64,000 bases of DNA from Meloidogyne chitwoodi (lineage: Eukaryota; Nematoda; Chromadorea; Rhabditida; Meloidogynidae), in contig JACZZP010000019.1 of assembly GCA_015183035.1 (NCBI GenBank), forward strand, positions 682,001-746,000, written 5' to 3'. Made by a program: the position numbers and the translations under genes. This document shows positions 45,447 through 58,158 of this stretch, piece after piece. A model generated the notes under the pieces. That model ran no database searches. It saw only the letters and a list, made by a program, of their open reading frames with translations, and was not told the DNA's origin. The first letter of the stretch is position 1. The number at the start of each line of letters is the position of its first letter.

Positions 45447-45520
45447 TTTATAAACAAAGGCCTTGACCATATTGGCGGCCTATGTCGAACAGTCGAGATA
45501 GATGAATCCAAATTAAAATT
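45447..45520 (+). pseudogene. Merlin/ISXO2-like transposase fragment 2
   Basis: The frame reads KGLDHIGGLCRTVEIDESKL. IGG, six residues, then EIDESK is the conserved first catalytic-Asp segment of ISXO2-type transposases, and the upstream GLDHIGG fits too. Both flanks are A/T text, so only this exon-sized fragment survives. A diverged DNA-level copy lies at about 53590-53710. Confidence 0.5.
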
Positions 45521-46282
45521 AATTATTATAATAAAATATTTTTAATAATTAACAACAACAAAAAACTTAAAATAATTAATATCTTAAATTCGTCTATCAT
45601 CAACCAAACATTTAGAAGCCTTATAATTTTATCAAACAAAAGAAAAATGAAAATAAATATTTATTCATAATTTAATTTTTTTTATTCTTTAATATTAAAT
45701 TTAAATAAAAATTTAACTTTAATAATTATCTCTAATAAACATTAACGAATTTATTTTTTATTTGTTAATTTATAAGTAGAAAAGCTCAACGCAATTTAAG
45801 ATTAAATTGTAAATCTTAAAGCTGTTAGACAGGCTATAAACACAAAAATTAACAAGATTTATAGAAAAAGAAAATATAAAAAATATGAATAAAATTAATG
45901 ATATAATTGAAAATAAATTATAAAATTATTTTTTATTGAAGAAAAAATAGTTGTACATGTTTGAATGAAGTTATATTTAATGTTCAAAGACAAAAAGATA
46001 TTCTCCAAGTATATATTTATTTAAAAAGAAATTTTTTAATTTTATAACTAGATATATTAAATATATAATTTAAAAAATTAATATTATAATTTAATAAAAA
46101 TTTTTAGTAAATCTTATAATATCAATATTTAAAAAAATGATATAAAAAAATATCTTATTAAACTAAATGAGGAATAAAAAATCTTTTTTGGAACATAATT
46201 ATTATCTATTAAAACTAATACAACCTATTATAATAAAATTAAAGCTGAAAAATGGATACAGTTGCTTAATAAATTAATGAAT
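45521..46282. other. AT-rich desert
   Basis: Nothing supportable. Confidence 0.5.
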
Positions 46283-46371
46283 TAAATTTTTAGTACATTA
46301 TTTGCAGCAGGATTTAATACTGCGTTTTCTTCAATTATTGTTAATTGGTTTTATTTAAAATATAATATAAA
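46283..46371 (+). pseudogene. Hydrophobic exon relic
   Basis: The frame reads STLFAAGFNTAFSSIIVNWF then YLKYNIN and TAA, after TTTTTAG. It looks like one membrane helix of a transporter-type protein. A diverged copy lies at about 30075-30130. Too short to assign. Confidence 0.25.
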
Positions 46372-47280
46372 TTAATAATAAGCAATATATAAGAAGAGTT
46401 TTTTTCTTTAACTATATTAAATAAGTCGATCTTTGACTGTTTATACTAATGATTTTGTCATTCATTCTAGAGTGTTTTTTAATAAAAATAATATCTCTAA
46501 TAATTCTAGCAAAAAGTTATCTATGAAAGGTTAATTAATTAAATATTAAAATTTCTTAAAAAATTTAAGAATAAAATATTTTAATTAAGGCTAATTATTT
46601 AATTAGGTAATTTGAATAATAATAATTACATAATTATTAAATCAAGGAAAATAAGAATTATTTAACAAAAATAAAAATCTAAATTATCGTTTTACGCGTG
46701 GTTTTTCTATGTACGCAAAGTATAATTAATAATATGTAAACATAATTTAAAAAATTTTTATGCCAAAAAATACAATTAATTCTATTTTTAAATAAATAAC
46801 ATTATATTTAAAAATAAAACAATAAATAAATATTATTAAAAATTCTATCATTAAATTAAAAATGTTATAAAAAAAGACGCAAATTAAATTGTCATAAAAT
46901 ATATTAATTATTATCTTACATTATTAATATTTATATAATTCTATTAAACTGTTTAATTATTTTTTGATCATAAAAATTTATTCACGGATGGAAAAATCGA
47001 TAAATGATTCATTTTTATAATATATTCAATAAATAAATTCTAATCCAATTATATTTAGAAAATATACATTTGTTTATTTATATAAGATTAGTTATTTTAT
47101 AATATTAAATGAAATAAGAGTTGATAAAAATATTTTATATATACTAATATTTTTTAAATTTATAAATATTTATTAATTGATTTTTATTTAAATATTTTAA
47201 ATTAATTTAAAAAATAAATAACACATAAAGATAATAAAATTCATGAGCATTAAAAACAAAGAAAATTTAGTTTAGTTCAA
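46372..47280. other. AT-rich spacer downstream of the spliced gene
   Basis: A possible tiny terminal exon at 46470-46535 (VFFNKNNISNNSSKKLSMKG) is noted but weak. Otherwise featureless. Confidence 0.45.
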
Positions 47281-48832
47281 TTAAATAAATAAAAATAACA
47301 TTATTCTTATTGCGTCCGTAAAAACAAAATTTTCAAAATATTCAATAATAGCAAACGGCAATTCAGTAAATGCAGGTTGGTAATAAATTCCATAATTTAT
47401 TTCGCATTCTGCTGCGAACCATTTCATATTTCGTACCATCAAAGAACTATGGTAACCATCTGTTGTAATTAAACCCCTAGTTCTTCCATTTATATATCCA
47501 ATAATTAGATTTAAATAGGGTTTAGCTGCATGTTCACTGTAAATTAATTATAATTATATTTCGAATTTATATATATTTTATGCATTTTATGGTAGTAAAA
47601 TTTTAAATTTTACCTAATAACAGAAAAGATGGTAGATTTTGTTGAATTAAACCATGCCTTTGCTGATACTGCATTTTCAATAGAATCAATTTTTTGACGA
47701 AAAATGGCAATATTGATGCCATTTGTTGTATTTAGATTGCAGTTATCTGCTGAACATATTGGTCCATGGTACCATTCGTCACCAATCCATTGTTCAGTGA
47801 TTAGTACATGGTAATGAAATCTAAATATTAAATGTAATATAAAAATTAATTTTAACAAAAATCGAATTTAATAATTTTTTAGGAAAATATTCTTTAATTT
47901 ATAAATTTCATTATATAAACGAATTAAATAAACTTGCCCTAGAGAACCCCGCTTCATCAAAGAAATGCCAATATTTTTAGCAGTAATATTATAATTTTGA
48001 GCTGCAACTATATCTTCTTTTATTGTATTAAGTGCATACTTGATCTGTGTTCCAGGCCATTGATTATCCTAAATATTAATGAATATTTACCTTAAGGAAT
48101 TGGAGTATAAAAATGATTTTATATTTTTAATTAAATAAATATTTGCACATGTTATGTGCTATAATAAACAAATATTTACCAATTTAGTGGATATCCATTT
48201 TCCGACAAAATCTAGAATATCATATGCATCATTTAAAATATCATTCATATATTCATCCATGGCGATTTCATCGCCAGATAAGGAAGCATTAGCACATGTG
48301 CCAGAAAATTGAAGCTAAAATTTGAATTTCATTTTTTTGATTTATTTTTATATTGTCAGAATTTATATAAATAAAAACAATATAGTTTATTAACTTATTT
48401 TTAGAAGAATTACATAAAATTTTGCTTACGAACCACTTTCATTATATCATTAGTTATCATTGAAACTAAAAATTGTCCAGTTTCTGTTTTGTCCTCATTA
48501 GCGACAAAAGCAGAGAGAAGTATGCAACTGACAGATTTGAATAAATTTTATAATATCATTTATATATTTAAATTATCTAGCTTACTTTCCTGATTGATAA
48601 TGCCATATCGTTAAATTTCGCATAACTTTAATTAAACCAATTAAATTATTTTGTTTACGTGACAATAAAGTATTAGTTTCTAAAATAAGTTTTTAATATA
48701 AATAAATATAATTTTAAAAATATAAAAATTTTTTAAAAATGCGGGTATCAATAATTATGGGACTATGAACAATATAAACATAAACTTACTAATTTGTTCT
48801 CCAGGTATTGTAGTTATTAATTGAATAAGGAT
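47281..48832 (-). CDS. Spliced protein-coding gene of unknown function
   Basis: Exons on the minus strand: 48832-48790 (5' end uncertain), 48679-48586, 48527 to about 48434, 48314-48180, 48068-47938, 47820-47614 and 47536-47281 (stop TAA). All acceptors end in AG (TTTTAG, GTCAG, TTTAG, TACAG). The 47937 donor is GC in a GG/GCAAGT context; using it is the only in-phase solution. The product is at least 300 residues, soluble-looking, with segments MRNLTIWHYQSGNCILLSAF, MDEYMNDILNDAYDILDFVG, GFHYHVLITEQWIGDEWYHG and GYINGRTRGLITTDGYHSSL, plus several N-glycosylation sequons. The 48527-exon donor is ambiguous: the strong GTAAGC at 48429 would shift the frame, while GTTCGT at 48433 keeps it. No start codon is secure. 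Open phase across seven exons in such AT-rich DNA argues strongly for a real gene. I do not recognise the family. Confidence 0.75.
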
Positions 48833-51040
48833 TTAATTTGATAACAAATAATATTATATTTTGCTATATTAAAAATTATTTAAAATAATCAAGAAATTTT
48901 CTTCTTTAATTTTAAGCACTAAATTTAATAATTCAAATAAATTTTTAATCTTTTAAAGAAAAATAACAAATTTTAAATATTAATGCTTTAAAAAAATTCT
49001 CCATATAAATATTTTTTATAAAAAAATATTTATACATACACTGTTCCTATATTTATGTATAATAAACAAATAATTATAAAGAAAATAGTTAATAGAGGAT
49101 ATTAATATTATTTTTAAAAAAATAAAAAATATTTAATAAATATGTTAATATTTTAATTTAGCAAACTTTTTTCGATTTTATTAAAAAAGATTCAATTAAA
49201 TTCTAAAATTATAAAAGAATATTTCAATAAAAATAAAATAAATTATTGACAAAAATGTCTATAAGTATACAATGTTTACTTTGTTTTTTTTTTAAAATGT
49301 ATTAAACAAAATTAATATAAAAACGTCGTGTTCTTAGTTGTCGTGAGACTATACGTCAAAAAATCAATTATTTAATTTAAAAAATAAGTAATAAAACGTT
49401 ATCATGTGAAGAAATACTTATAGAAAAGAAAAGTTTGTAGAAAAAAACAATATATGGGAGAAAGTTGGAACTAAGTATTAAAAAAATAAAAAAACTAAAA
49501 TGGTAAAGAACAAATAGTAAGTTTTAAATAAAAATACAAGAAAAGTTAAAAATTTTTAAAAAGTAAAATTTTTTAGAAAACGTTGTAATTTTAGAAAAAT
49601 AATTTAATAAAAATTTTAATAAATATACATTGTTAAAAAATTTTTGGGTAAAACAAAAGAAAATATTTCTTTAATGGAAAAATTTTGTAATGATCTAAAA
49701 AATTTTATGAAAATGGAATCAGATGAAGATTAAACAAAATTCATTAAACAAATGATTATTAAACTTTATAATCCCGGTAATTTCAATAATATTAATTTAA
49801 AAAATTATTATTTTTTTACTAAAATTAAAATTTATTTAAAATATTTATTATTATTACTATATAATAAAATTAATTAAATAATAATAAAATAAATTTCTTT
49901 ATCATCAATCAACTAGTGATCACACAAAGTATAATTTTTTATATTTTATAAATATTTTTATTTTTACTAATTACACTTTTTTTACTAAAAGAGTTAGAGG
50001 GTGACCTCATACATGTAATACCTCTAGATAAAACTTAATGTCCTGCATGTAATTAGGTCAAGCAAATATTGTTCTACTCATATTCACTCCTAAAAACTTG
50101 ACCAGAGCAACCGAAATACAAATATAGTTAAAAATTTTTTTATCATTTATATTATAATTAATACAAAATTTCTAATATATTTTATAATTCCGAGTTTTAG
50201 AATTGGTTTCTACAAAACATAACAAAACTAATTTTAAAAATAGTATTTATTTATAAATTAATTTTTTTAATATAAAGGTTCAATTATAAAAATAAAATTA
50301 ATTTATTACCATGTGTATTATAATATTCTTTTACCTATAATTACGCATATTTAAAAAATAAAATTGATTATATTTATATGGAAGAAAAGAAAATTAATAT
50401 TTTTATAAAAATCAATTTATTTTTAAAATTTAATTTGATAATATTAATCACCGATTAGAGCAAAAGAACTAAACAACATTGTTAAAAAAACTTCTCAAAT
50501 AAAAATATTATTTCAACCGTTTCTTTCAATATTGTTATCCATGACCTTAAAACAAGCATCTAGAAAGAATTATGACAAAAACAATTATTAAATTTTAATT
50601 GTCAGCTTAAAAAGAAAGAGAAGAAAAACGAGCTCTGACGATGGCAATATTAAATATTATAATTTTAATATAATTTTTTTAATTGGGTATCTAATCACAA
50701 TATACCACTAATTTATTAGATAAATTAATTTAAAATATTTAATATAAAAAATAAAGTATTTGACAGTTATTAATAAGCTATTAGTTGGAAAAGTGATCAA
50801 ACTAACTAAAAAATAGAGCATGAACAGCGACAAAAATATTAGCAAAAATAAAAGTTATAAAAATAAGCAACCAAATAATTAAAATAAAATTTATTAGATG
50901 ATTTAATTTAATTATATCAAATAAAATTTAATAAATTTAAAAGTATATAATTAATTTTTTAAAGTTTATTAATTTATTATATAAAATATAATAGATAAAA
51001 TTAATTTAGAATTTCATAATCCACATAAATTATAATGTAA
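48833..51040. other. AT-rich spacer
   Basis: Presumed 5' flank of the spliced gene. A GC-richer patch at 49985-50115 (TTAGAGGGTGACCTCATACATG, then TGCATGTAATTAGGTC) holds short inverted words but no frame. No other feature. Confidence 0.5.
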
Positions 51041-51200
51041 AACCCCTTCTTATCAGCCTCCAATACCCCTCCAGATCAAGGATTTATACTTAGTTTTAAA
51101 GACATATTTACTGAAACTGTAAATCCCATTTTCAAAATTTCTCTTTCCAAACTGACTTCTCTGTCCTCCCCAACAGTTCCCTTGTCGAAACTTAAAAATA
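51041..51200. other. Pyrimidine-rich, coding-like patch of unknown strand
   Basis: Both strands are open here. Plus reads FKDIFTETVNPIFKISLSKL; minus reads FRQGNCWGGQRSQFGKRNFE. Composition differs from the flanks. It may be an exon or an element fragment; strand and identity cannot be decided. Confidence 0.2.
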
Positions 51201-51344
51201 ATTTTTATTTTTAAAAATAAATAAATAAATTTTTATATTAAATAAAAATAAAACTATATTGTCATTTATTGAATGACGAAATAAATAAAATAATTTTAAA
51301 CTTATGATTCATTTAAATAAAATAAATTCTTGTTAATATTTTTG

Positions 51345-51394
51345 GCCCATCCCTTTTAGCATGCTTTAAAAACCTAACATGCAAAGTGATGGGC
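51345..51394. repeat. Two-tier GC hairpin
   Basis: GCCCATC (51345-51351) pairs with GATGGGC (51388-51394); inside, GCATG (51359-51363) pairs with CATGC (51378-51382). Confidence 0.75.
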
Positions 51395-51990
51395 GATCAG
51401 TTTCTTTTCACTCTTTTTCCTTCACTTTTACTTTTTTTATATTCTTTTATATTTTTAAAAATAAATTTGATTTGTGATCAAATATTAACAATAAATTTTA
51501 ATTTCCTATCCTTGGATAGAAGGCGAAATATTTATATAATTTAAAGGAAATTATATAGTAAATATAGAAATTAAGTTATAATTTCGCACATATATTTTCG
51601 ACATATCCTGTTTTAGCGCGTTTTGCGCAAAAAATATCTGATTCTAATATTTACACCAGTTTCATAAAAATTGTACTTTTATTTATATATCATTTAATTT
51701 TCCTTAGGCATTTTACGCAAAAATTGCACTTAAAAAAATACTTAATTTTATAATAAATCATAAAAATATAAAATAATAAAATTTATAAATATAACTTCAT
51801 TTTTTATATTAATAAAAACTAAATTATGTTTATTATATCAAGTTTTATATTATTTTTATAACAATTTTACGTATTTGAACTCTCCCAAAATTCATTAAAT
51901 ATATATAATCTTATATAATAAAAATATTATAAATAAATAAATATTGATAAATTATTAATTAAAAAGTAAGTCCTTTACTTAATATTAAAT

Positions 51991-52030
51991 AAAACCTCCC
52001 TCAATTCCTTCGGGCCTTGAGGGAAGTTTT
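51991..52030. repeat. UUCG-tetraloop hairpin
   Basis: AAAAC and TCCCTCAA pair with TTGAGGGA and GTTTT, and CC(TTCG)GG caps the stem. One A/C and two T/C mismatches remain. CTAA follows a few bases later, so a Helitron-type end is possible but not supported by nearby coding. Confidence 0.75.
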
Positions 52031-52255
52031 CTAACTCTAATATTAATAAATAAAAAATTACTATAAATTAACTCGTCCGCACACCCTGTTAGACCTTAAC
52101 CACAATTTTAAAGTAGGCTATCGTATTGGAGTACACTGTAAAACACTGATTAGGATAAATAGTTTCTGAAAATTATATTTTACCTCAATCGGAACATGTT
52201 GGAAATACTAAATTTATTACAATAGATTCATAAAAATAAATTCAAAATAAAATAC

Positions 52256-52450
52256 TTAATTAGTATGTTTTACTATTCCTCGCTCTAGCAAAATACGCGC
52301 ATTATCCATAATGTTTTTTGTTGCGGTTTTTACCGTTTTTACCATTAACTCTCGAAGCATTGATACCCCCAAAAATATTAAATTCTCAAATAACCCTTTT
52401 TCCAGTGAATATAGAAAAATGAAAAGAGAGTCAAGCAACATACACAACAA
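52256..52450 (-). CDS. 64-residue frame, possible exon
   Basis: The C-terminal half (SMLRELMVKTVKTATKNIMD, NARILLERGIVKHTN) has normal protein composition and ends in TAA. The N-terminal half is hydrophobic (LLDSLFIFLYSLEKGLF). No family recognised and no splice context assigned. Confidence 0.25.
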   Translation of the reverse strand: MLCMLLDSLFIFLYSLEKGLFENLIFLGVSMLRELMVKTVKTATKNIMDNARILLERGIVKHTN

Positions 52451-53925
52451 TATTACTTAAGCAAAAAAAAAACTAAAGAAGTTATGAAAGTGTCTTGCTC
52501 CCTACAACAGCGGATTTTCTAAATAAAAATTTAAAACAGAAATTTAAATGAAATTAGTAACGTACTCTGTTCTCTGTTTATTTTGTAAAAACTGATTCAA
52601 CATTGCAAATTATGCTCTAATTAATATTACAGATAACTATTTGATAAAAACTCTATTTAATAACAATTAAAACTGAACAAAAATTATTTGTTATTGCAGA
52701 AAAAAATAGAATAAAATATAACGAATCAGCAGATTGACTACAATAATTATATAGAAAAAAGTTAAACTAATTGTAAGTAAAATCATCAAAATGAATGAAA
52801 ATTTAACTAAAAATTGATTAAATTTATTAGTATATTTAATTGAGAATAAATAACAAATTTAAAAAATAAAATTTAAATCAAAATTCCAAAAAATATTTAA
52901 TTGGATGTATCCAATGCGAATGTCAATTTATGTATTTTAAAATGCAATTATTAGATTTGTTTTTTCAAAGATTATTTAAAAACGTTCTTTTTGATCAAAA
53001 ATTTTGTATCACAACTTTTATATTAATAAACTTAAACAAATAACATTGGAAATGAACGATAAAATTATAATATTTCCGAAGGAATTGTTTTAATTAATAA
53101 ATGTTGTAATAATACTATATTAACGGCAAGTCAATTATTCGAATATTGTTGCAATAGTTTTGGATATCAAAATCATTATTATTGCATTTTTGCTTTAATC
53201 AATTTTGAAGATTTTTATTATAAAATATATCATAACTGTATTATTAAAAACAATGATAATATAGTATTTTTTGTTGCTCCTACTACAACCTGAAGATTTA
53301 AAAAAAATCGCATATATTCTACAAGTATGAAAAATTAAATATTTAAAATTCAAAAAAAATATAATTAATTAATTAAATTACATAAATTAAAAATTAATAT
53401 GTATGCAACATAAATTTTAAATTAAATTGTTAATAGAAATAAATAAAATTGGAAAATGTGTTCACCGGAATTGCAAAACTTGCGTTTAAATATTGTGTAA
53501 ACATTAATTTAATTAATTCTATTTAGTCAAAAAAAATTACTAAAATTTATAAACTAATATAAATTAATTAAAATATAAAAGTAAATTATTAAGCAAAAGC
53601 GCCTTGACTAAATTGATAGCATAGGCCTTTTTGCAATTCTTTTGTTACTAGCGTTTTGTCACCTTCTTGAGACTGATCCAAAATAAAATTAATTATAATA
53701 ATAAAATATTTTTAATCGAATGAAGATCAAAAATTAATTAATATTATATTTGATAAAAAAGTTAGTATACTTAATTACACCCTGAAATTAAATTAATTGT
53801 TTAAATAATTTATAATTAAATTAAATTTAAAATAAATAAAATAAATATTATTTATTAATATTTTATTAACAAATTATATTATTTATGTTATGTACTAAAA
53901 AAATTTTTTTATAAATATTTTAAAA
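52451..53925. other. AT-rich desert
   Basis: Between 53590 and 53710 a diverged copy of the Merlin-fragment region (45440-45560) is visible. Otherwise nothing supportable. Confidence 0.5.
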
Positions 53926-54054
53926 GAAATAGTCCTTCCTGATAAAGTCATAAACGGCCAAGCATTTTGGAAATACGACAAAATTTTAAATAATTCTAAA
54001 AAAGAATATATTTTAGGAAAATATGTCCTGGAACAATTAAATAAAATTTATTGA
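53926..54054 (+). CDS. Terminal exon candidate, unknown family
   Basis: After TTTTAAAAG, 42 open codons end in TGA: EIVLPDKVINGQAFWKYDKI then NNSKKEYILGKYVLEQLNKI. Codon composition is distinct from the flanks and there is no internal stop. Upstream exons were not found. Confidence 0.3.
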   Translation, partial: EIVLPDKVINGQAFWKYDKILNNSKKEYILGKYVLEQLNKIY

Positions 54055-54388
54055 ATCTTTTGTTATTTTTTAATTGATTAAAATATTTTTTAAATAGATT
54101 ATAATAATTATTTATTTTATAACATTCGTTAACTCGATAATGTTAAGAGTTATTTTAAAAAATATTTTCTTTTATATAAACATTTTTTTCTAAATTTTTA
54201 AAACTTTTAGGTGAATTTTCAAGTTTATAAAATGACATGTTAATCAGTGTATTCTCTTATAATTCGTTGTTTTAAGAAACTAACAACTATGCGAGTTTAA
54301 TCCAATTAATATTACATATAATTTTATATTAAATATATTTTAAAACTAAATTATAATTTATTTTTTAAAAGTAAGAATAAATTAATTA

Positions 54389-54660
54389 ATGAACCGAATT
54401 CAACAAGATGCGAAAGGATCAGCAGAAATATACTGTGGTAGTGGAGACAGAGACTGTCAAACACAGGGACCAGCTCAAATGTTTGTCCGTTTCGCACAAC
54501 AGATAAAGTCGAAAATTGAAATTGTAGGAATGGTCAAATGGTATGAAGAGGATTTGTGAGTCTTAATTCAAGATGCCTTTCCTTGCGCTCATTGATTCGT
54601 CACACAGGCCCGAAAGGATGTCAAAGAAGACACTTCCTAATGAAAGTGGAGCTAATTCTG
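54389..54660 (+). pseudogene. GC-richer coding relic with stops
   Basis: ATG at 54389 opens 56 codons: MNRIQQDAKGSAEIYCGSGD, RDCQTQG, then MFVRFAQQIKSKIEIVGMVK and WYEEDL, ending in TGA at 54557. The same frame continues with protein-like text broken by more stops (VLIQDAFPCAH, TGA, FVTQARKDVKEDTS). A second frame from 54572 also reads for 35 codons. The minus-strand frame at 54563-54853 overlaps this and cannot be excluded. It lies just upstream of a block duplicated at 63700-63810. Confidence 0.35.
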
Positions 54661-55014
54661 GCGTATCAAGAAGCCAATGATTAAAAATTAAAAAATAATT
54701 TTTAAATTTAAAATAAATAATAAAATAATAATTTTTATAAAATAAAATATAAATAAATATAATTTTTCCGCATTCGTTTTCCTTAATAATTTTTTTATTT
54801 TTGGCGCAAATTGCCTTCCAGCTATTTGCGCTTTCCCCATAAAAAAGATGCACTTTTATTAATTAATTGATTATAAAATAAAAAATTTTTATATAAAAAT
54901 TTTTTTTTATATACTAATAAAAAATAAATTTATTTTTTATAATTTAATTAATTTATTATAATATTTTTTATATAAAAATTTCCATATATAAGACCCCCAA
55001 AATTTTCATATATT

Positions 55015-55125
55015 TAGAATCTTATTTGGATTAGTTTCTTTATTTAAAGAGAAAAGTTTTATAACAAAATAAAAATAAATATTGAAGCATCTATTAAACG
55101 ACTTACTCAATTTTAGAAAATGAAA
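55015..55125 (+). repeat. Duplicated exon-like block, copy 1 (broken)
   Basis: Matches 63700-63812: TTTAAAGAGAAAA then ATAAATATTGAAGCATCTAT. Both encode NIEASIKR..QF, but here Tyr (TAT) of copy 2 is TAG, so this copy is interrupted. It is followed by a donor-like AAA/GTAATT in both copies. Confidence 0.6.
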
Positions 55126-55793
55126 GTAATTTATTTTTAAATAGAATTTAATATATTTTATTATCAATGGAAGATGAAATTGCCATTGAGTTTAATAAAA
55201 ATGTGCGAGAGAAATTAGTGCTTGAAGAATGTTTAAAATTTAAATAATTTAAAATACATATACCAAATTGGAGTGAACACATTTTATTTATAACTTTTTG
55301 ATTATTGAAACTGGTCTTTAAAAAATTCTGATTCTTGGTCAAAATAAATTGAAAAATTAATAATGAAAATAAATATTAAAGTAATTAAAGGCATATTTAA
55401 TTATAAAATGATTTTTAAATAAAATTAATTTAAAATTCTTTATAAAAAAGATCATTAAATTGTTATTAAAAATAAAAATAATTTTAAAATTTATAAATAA
55501 AAATATATTAATTAAAATCAATGAAAAGTGAATGAATTAATGTTATAAATTTATAAAGCAGATGCTTGTTAGCATAACTCTAGCTAAAAGGTAGACAATA
55601 GATCTGAATGATCAATTATTAGAAATATCCTTAAATGGAATTTTTTAAATACTTTTATTCTAATAATAAGGTCAATAAACTGAAATAAAAATAATACCTT
55701 GAAACCTTTTTTCTTTATCATTTTAATTGAAAATATTAACAAATTTTATTAAATAAGTAAATTATTAATTAAATATAATAGTAATGTACTTTG
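55126..55793. other. AT-rich spacer
   Basis: The minus frame at 55148-55342 is not convincing. Nothing else seen. Confidence 0.5.
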
Positions 55794-56007
55794 TTGTGAC
55801 GTATAAACGTCACAATGTTAATTAATTAATTTGTTTATCATACTTCCTATTCGCCGACCAAATTCTTTGTAACCTTCAATTTATTTTCATATAAACATAT
55901 AAATATAATAATTCCCCCCCCCCTAATATATATATTAATATTATTCTTTTTCATATTTTTTTCTTTTAAAATAAATATTTTAATAAAATAATTTCGAGTG
56001 GTAATAA
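55794..56007 (+). repeat. Repeat A, copy 2
   Basis: Begins TTGTGACGTATAAACGTCAC and runs to GAGTGGTAATA. Same family as 27491-27689 (inverted) and 62191-62387. A run of nine C at about 55915 is unique to this copy. Confidence 0.8.
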
Positions 56008-57049
56008 CTTATTAATTAAATAAATTATTATTTAAAATATAAAAGTAAGTTATATAATAATAAATAATTAAGAAATAATTAACAATTATTAAACTAAAAT
56101 ATTAAATCCATTTAAATTAATTTTTAATTTTTTGGGAATTTAAAAAAATATATATAATTTATTTAATTTTTCTTGGACATATTAGATGTAGTTTATTAAA
56201 ATAATTTAGAATAAATTTTTATTTTAAAAATTATAAATTTTTTATTTACTCAAATAAATCATTAAATTATAGTTTCTGGAAGCAGATTTTTGAAAAAAGC
56301 CAAAAATGAAAATTTAATTTGCCAACTTTTTATGTTAACGAAGTTCTAGAAATAAATAAAATATATGTCTTCGAAAAAAATAGAAGAACAACTCATAAAA
56401 AATGTCGAAAAAGAATCGACAAAGAATCAAAAATATAAATGTTAATTATTTATTTTAATCATTAAATAATTATTTATTTTTTAAATTTAAATTAATTAAA
56501 TATTTATTTATTTATTTTAATCAAATAATTAAATATTATTTTATTTTTTTTTTTAACTTAATAAATATTTATCTATATTTTATCTTTTTAACATTCCTTT
56601 TATTTTATTTATACCACACATACATTCCATATAAAAATGTTTAACTTTTCATTTCCGCTTAAAAAAATATATATTTTTAACACATTTTTCATATATATAT
56701 TTTTCTATTTATATTCCTTATCTGATTAAAATTGTTTTTTACTTTTACAATTTTCTGCCTATAAAAAAGAAAATTGATATGAGCTGAGATCTTTCTTCTT
56801 CACCACCATTCATTATTAATAAAAAAATGTATTATTATATAAAATAAATTATATTATTTTAAATTGGAATAAAATTTTATAAAACTTCTTATATCCTTAT
56901 TGGAGAGTTTAAAATAAATAATTTAAAATTTTCTTTCTCTTCAAAAAACAAATACAAATAAATTTTGAAAAAACAGTTGGAAAAACTAAGCAAGAAGATA
57001 TATACATGAATCAATAGTTTATAATAAACTTGCAGCGTTGTCATTTTTG
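56008..57049. other. AT-rich desert
   Basis: Nothing supportable. Confidence 0.5.
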
Positions 57050-57310
57050 GAAGTAAAAACGCAACTGCTCAGGGTTATAATTTAATTATTATTTTTTATT
57101 TATAGTCGTATTGATTCAATATGACACATTTTATCTGATATTAATGAAGAATTAATTGTTAAAAAAATTTATTTTGTTAATAAAATGTAAGTACATTTAA
57201 GCAAGCCGCAGCAAAAAAAAATAAGACTTATCTCTAAACTTCATTTAAAAAATAAATTTAAAAAATCTAGTCAGTAAATTAGAAGAAGCAATGAATTGTT
57301 TTATAATAAA
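57050..57310 (+). repeat. Tandem duplicate D, copy 1
   Basis: Shares ACATTTTATCTGATATTAAT, AAGCA(A/G)GC(C/T)GCAGCAAAAAA and TAGTCAGTAAATTA with 57530-57760, a spacing of about 480 bp. Confidence 0.7.
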
Positions 57311-57529
57311 ATAAATAATTATTTTCTAATAAAATAAAAAATTATTTTTATAAAATAAATAATTATTTTTATAAAATAAAATATTTTTTAAAAGTTAGAA
57401 TAACTTGACTAATTAAAGTAGAAAAAGAGGGATCAACATTGTAAAAGGCAGTATTAACTACACATAATGTAAAAACATATGCAATATAATCAACATTGGG
57501 TAAACCACAGAGTCTATTTTGTCGATCCT

Positions 57530-57760
57530 ACCAATCTTATGGTACATTGGTCTCAATGATGACATTTTATCTGATATTAATGAATAATTAATTTATTAAA
57601 AAAAATTTATTTTTTAATAAAATGATAAATAACTTAAGCAGGCTGCAGCAAAAAAGGAAGATCCTTCACGCAACTACATTTTTATAAAAATTATAAATTC
57701 CATAGTCAGTAAATTATAAAAGCTGCCATATTTTGCTTTATAAAAATAATTAAAATTATC
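57530..57760 (+). repeat. Tandem duplicate D, copy 2
   Basis: Better preserved as coding: NDDILSDINE, and QAAAKKEDPSRNYIFIKI followed by INSIVSKL. It may be a pair of small exons from a duplicated gene. Confidence 0.6.
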
Positions 57761-58158
57761 TTTATAAAATAAATTATTTTTTAAAAGTAAACTAATATTT
57801 CAACGAACGAATATAATAATTAGCTATCCAACAATTAAATAAAATTAAAAATTAATGTTACTTAAAAAAAATTTTAAATGAAATTTACTAAAATAACATG
57901 TTTGGTTTTACAGACGAAAAAAAAAAATTAATTAAAATAGCTTGAATAATTATTTATTTATTTACATTCTATAATTTTAAAATTACTCAAATTAACATAG
58001 CCAAAATTCCCTTCTCTTAGGAAGGCAAAAAAAATCAAATTTTAAATTTTTAAAATTTGATTAAACTTAAAAATAAGTAATTTCAATATTTTCTTTATTA
58101 TAATAAATAAAATTTTAAAATAATTAAAATAGATTCTAAAATTTAACTATTTCAAATT
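57761..58158. other. AT-rich spacer
   Basis: Nothing supportable. Confidence 0.5.

Noticed and set aside
54563..54853. 96-codon minus-strand frame as the real gene
   Set aside because: Its middle is A/T text. Only the first-read and last-read ends look protein-like, and the plus strand over the same GC-rich patch is at least as good.
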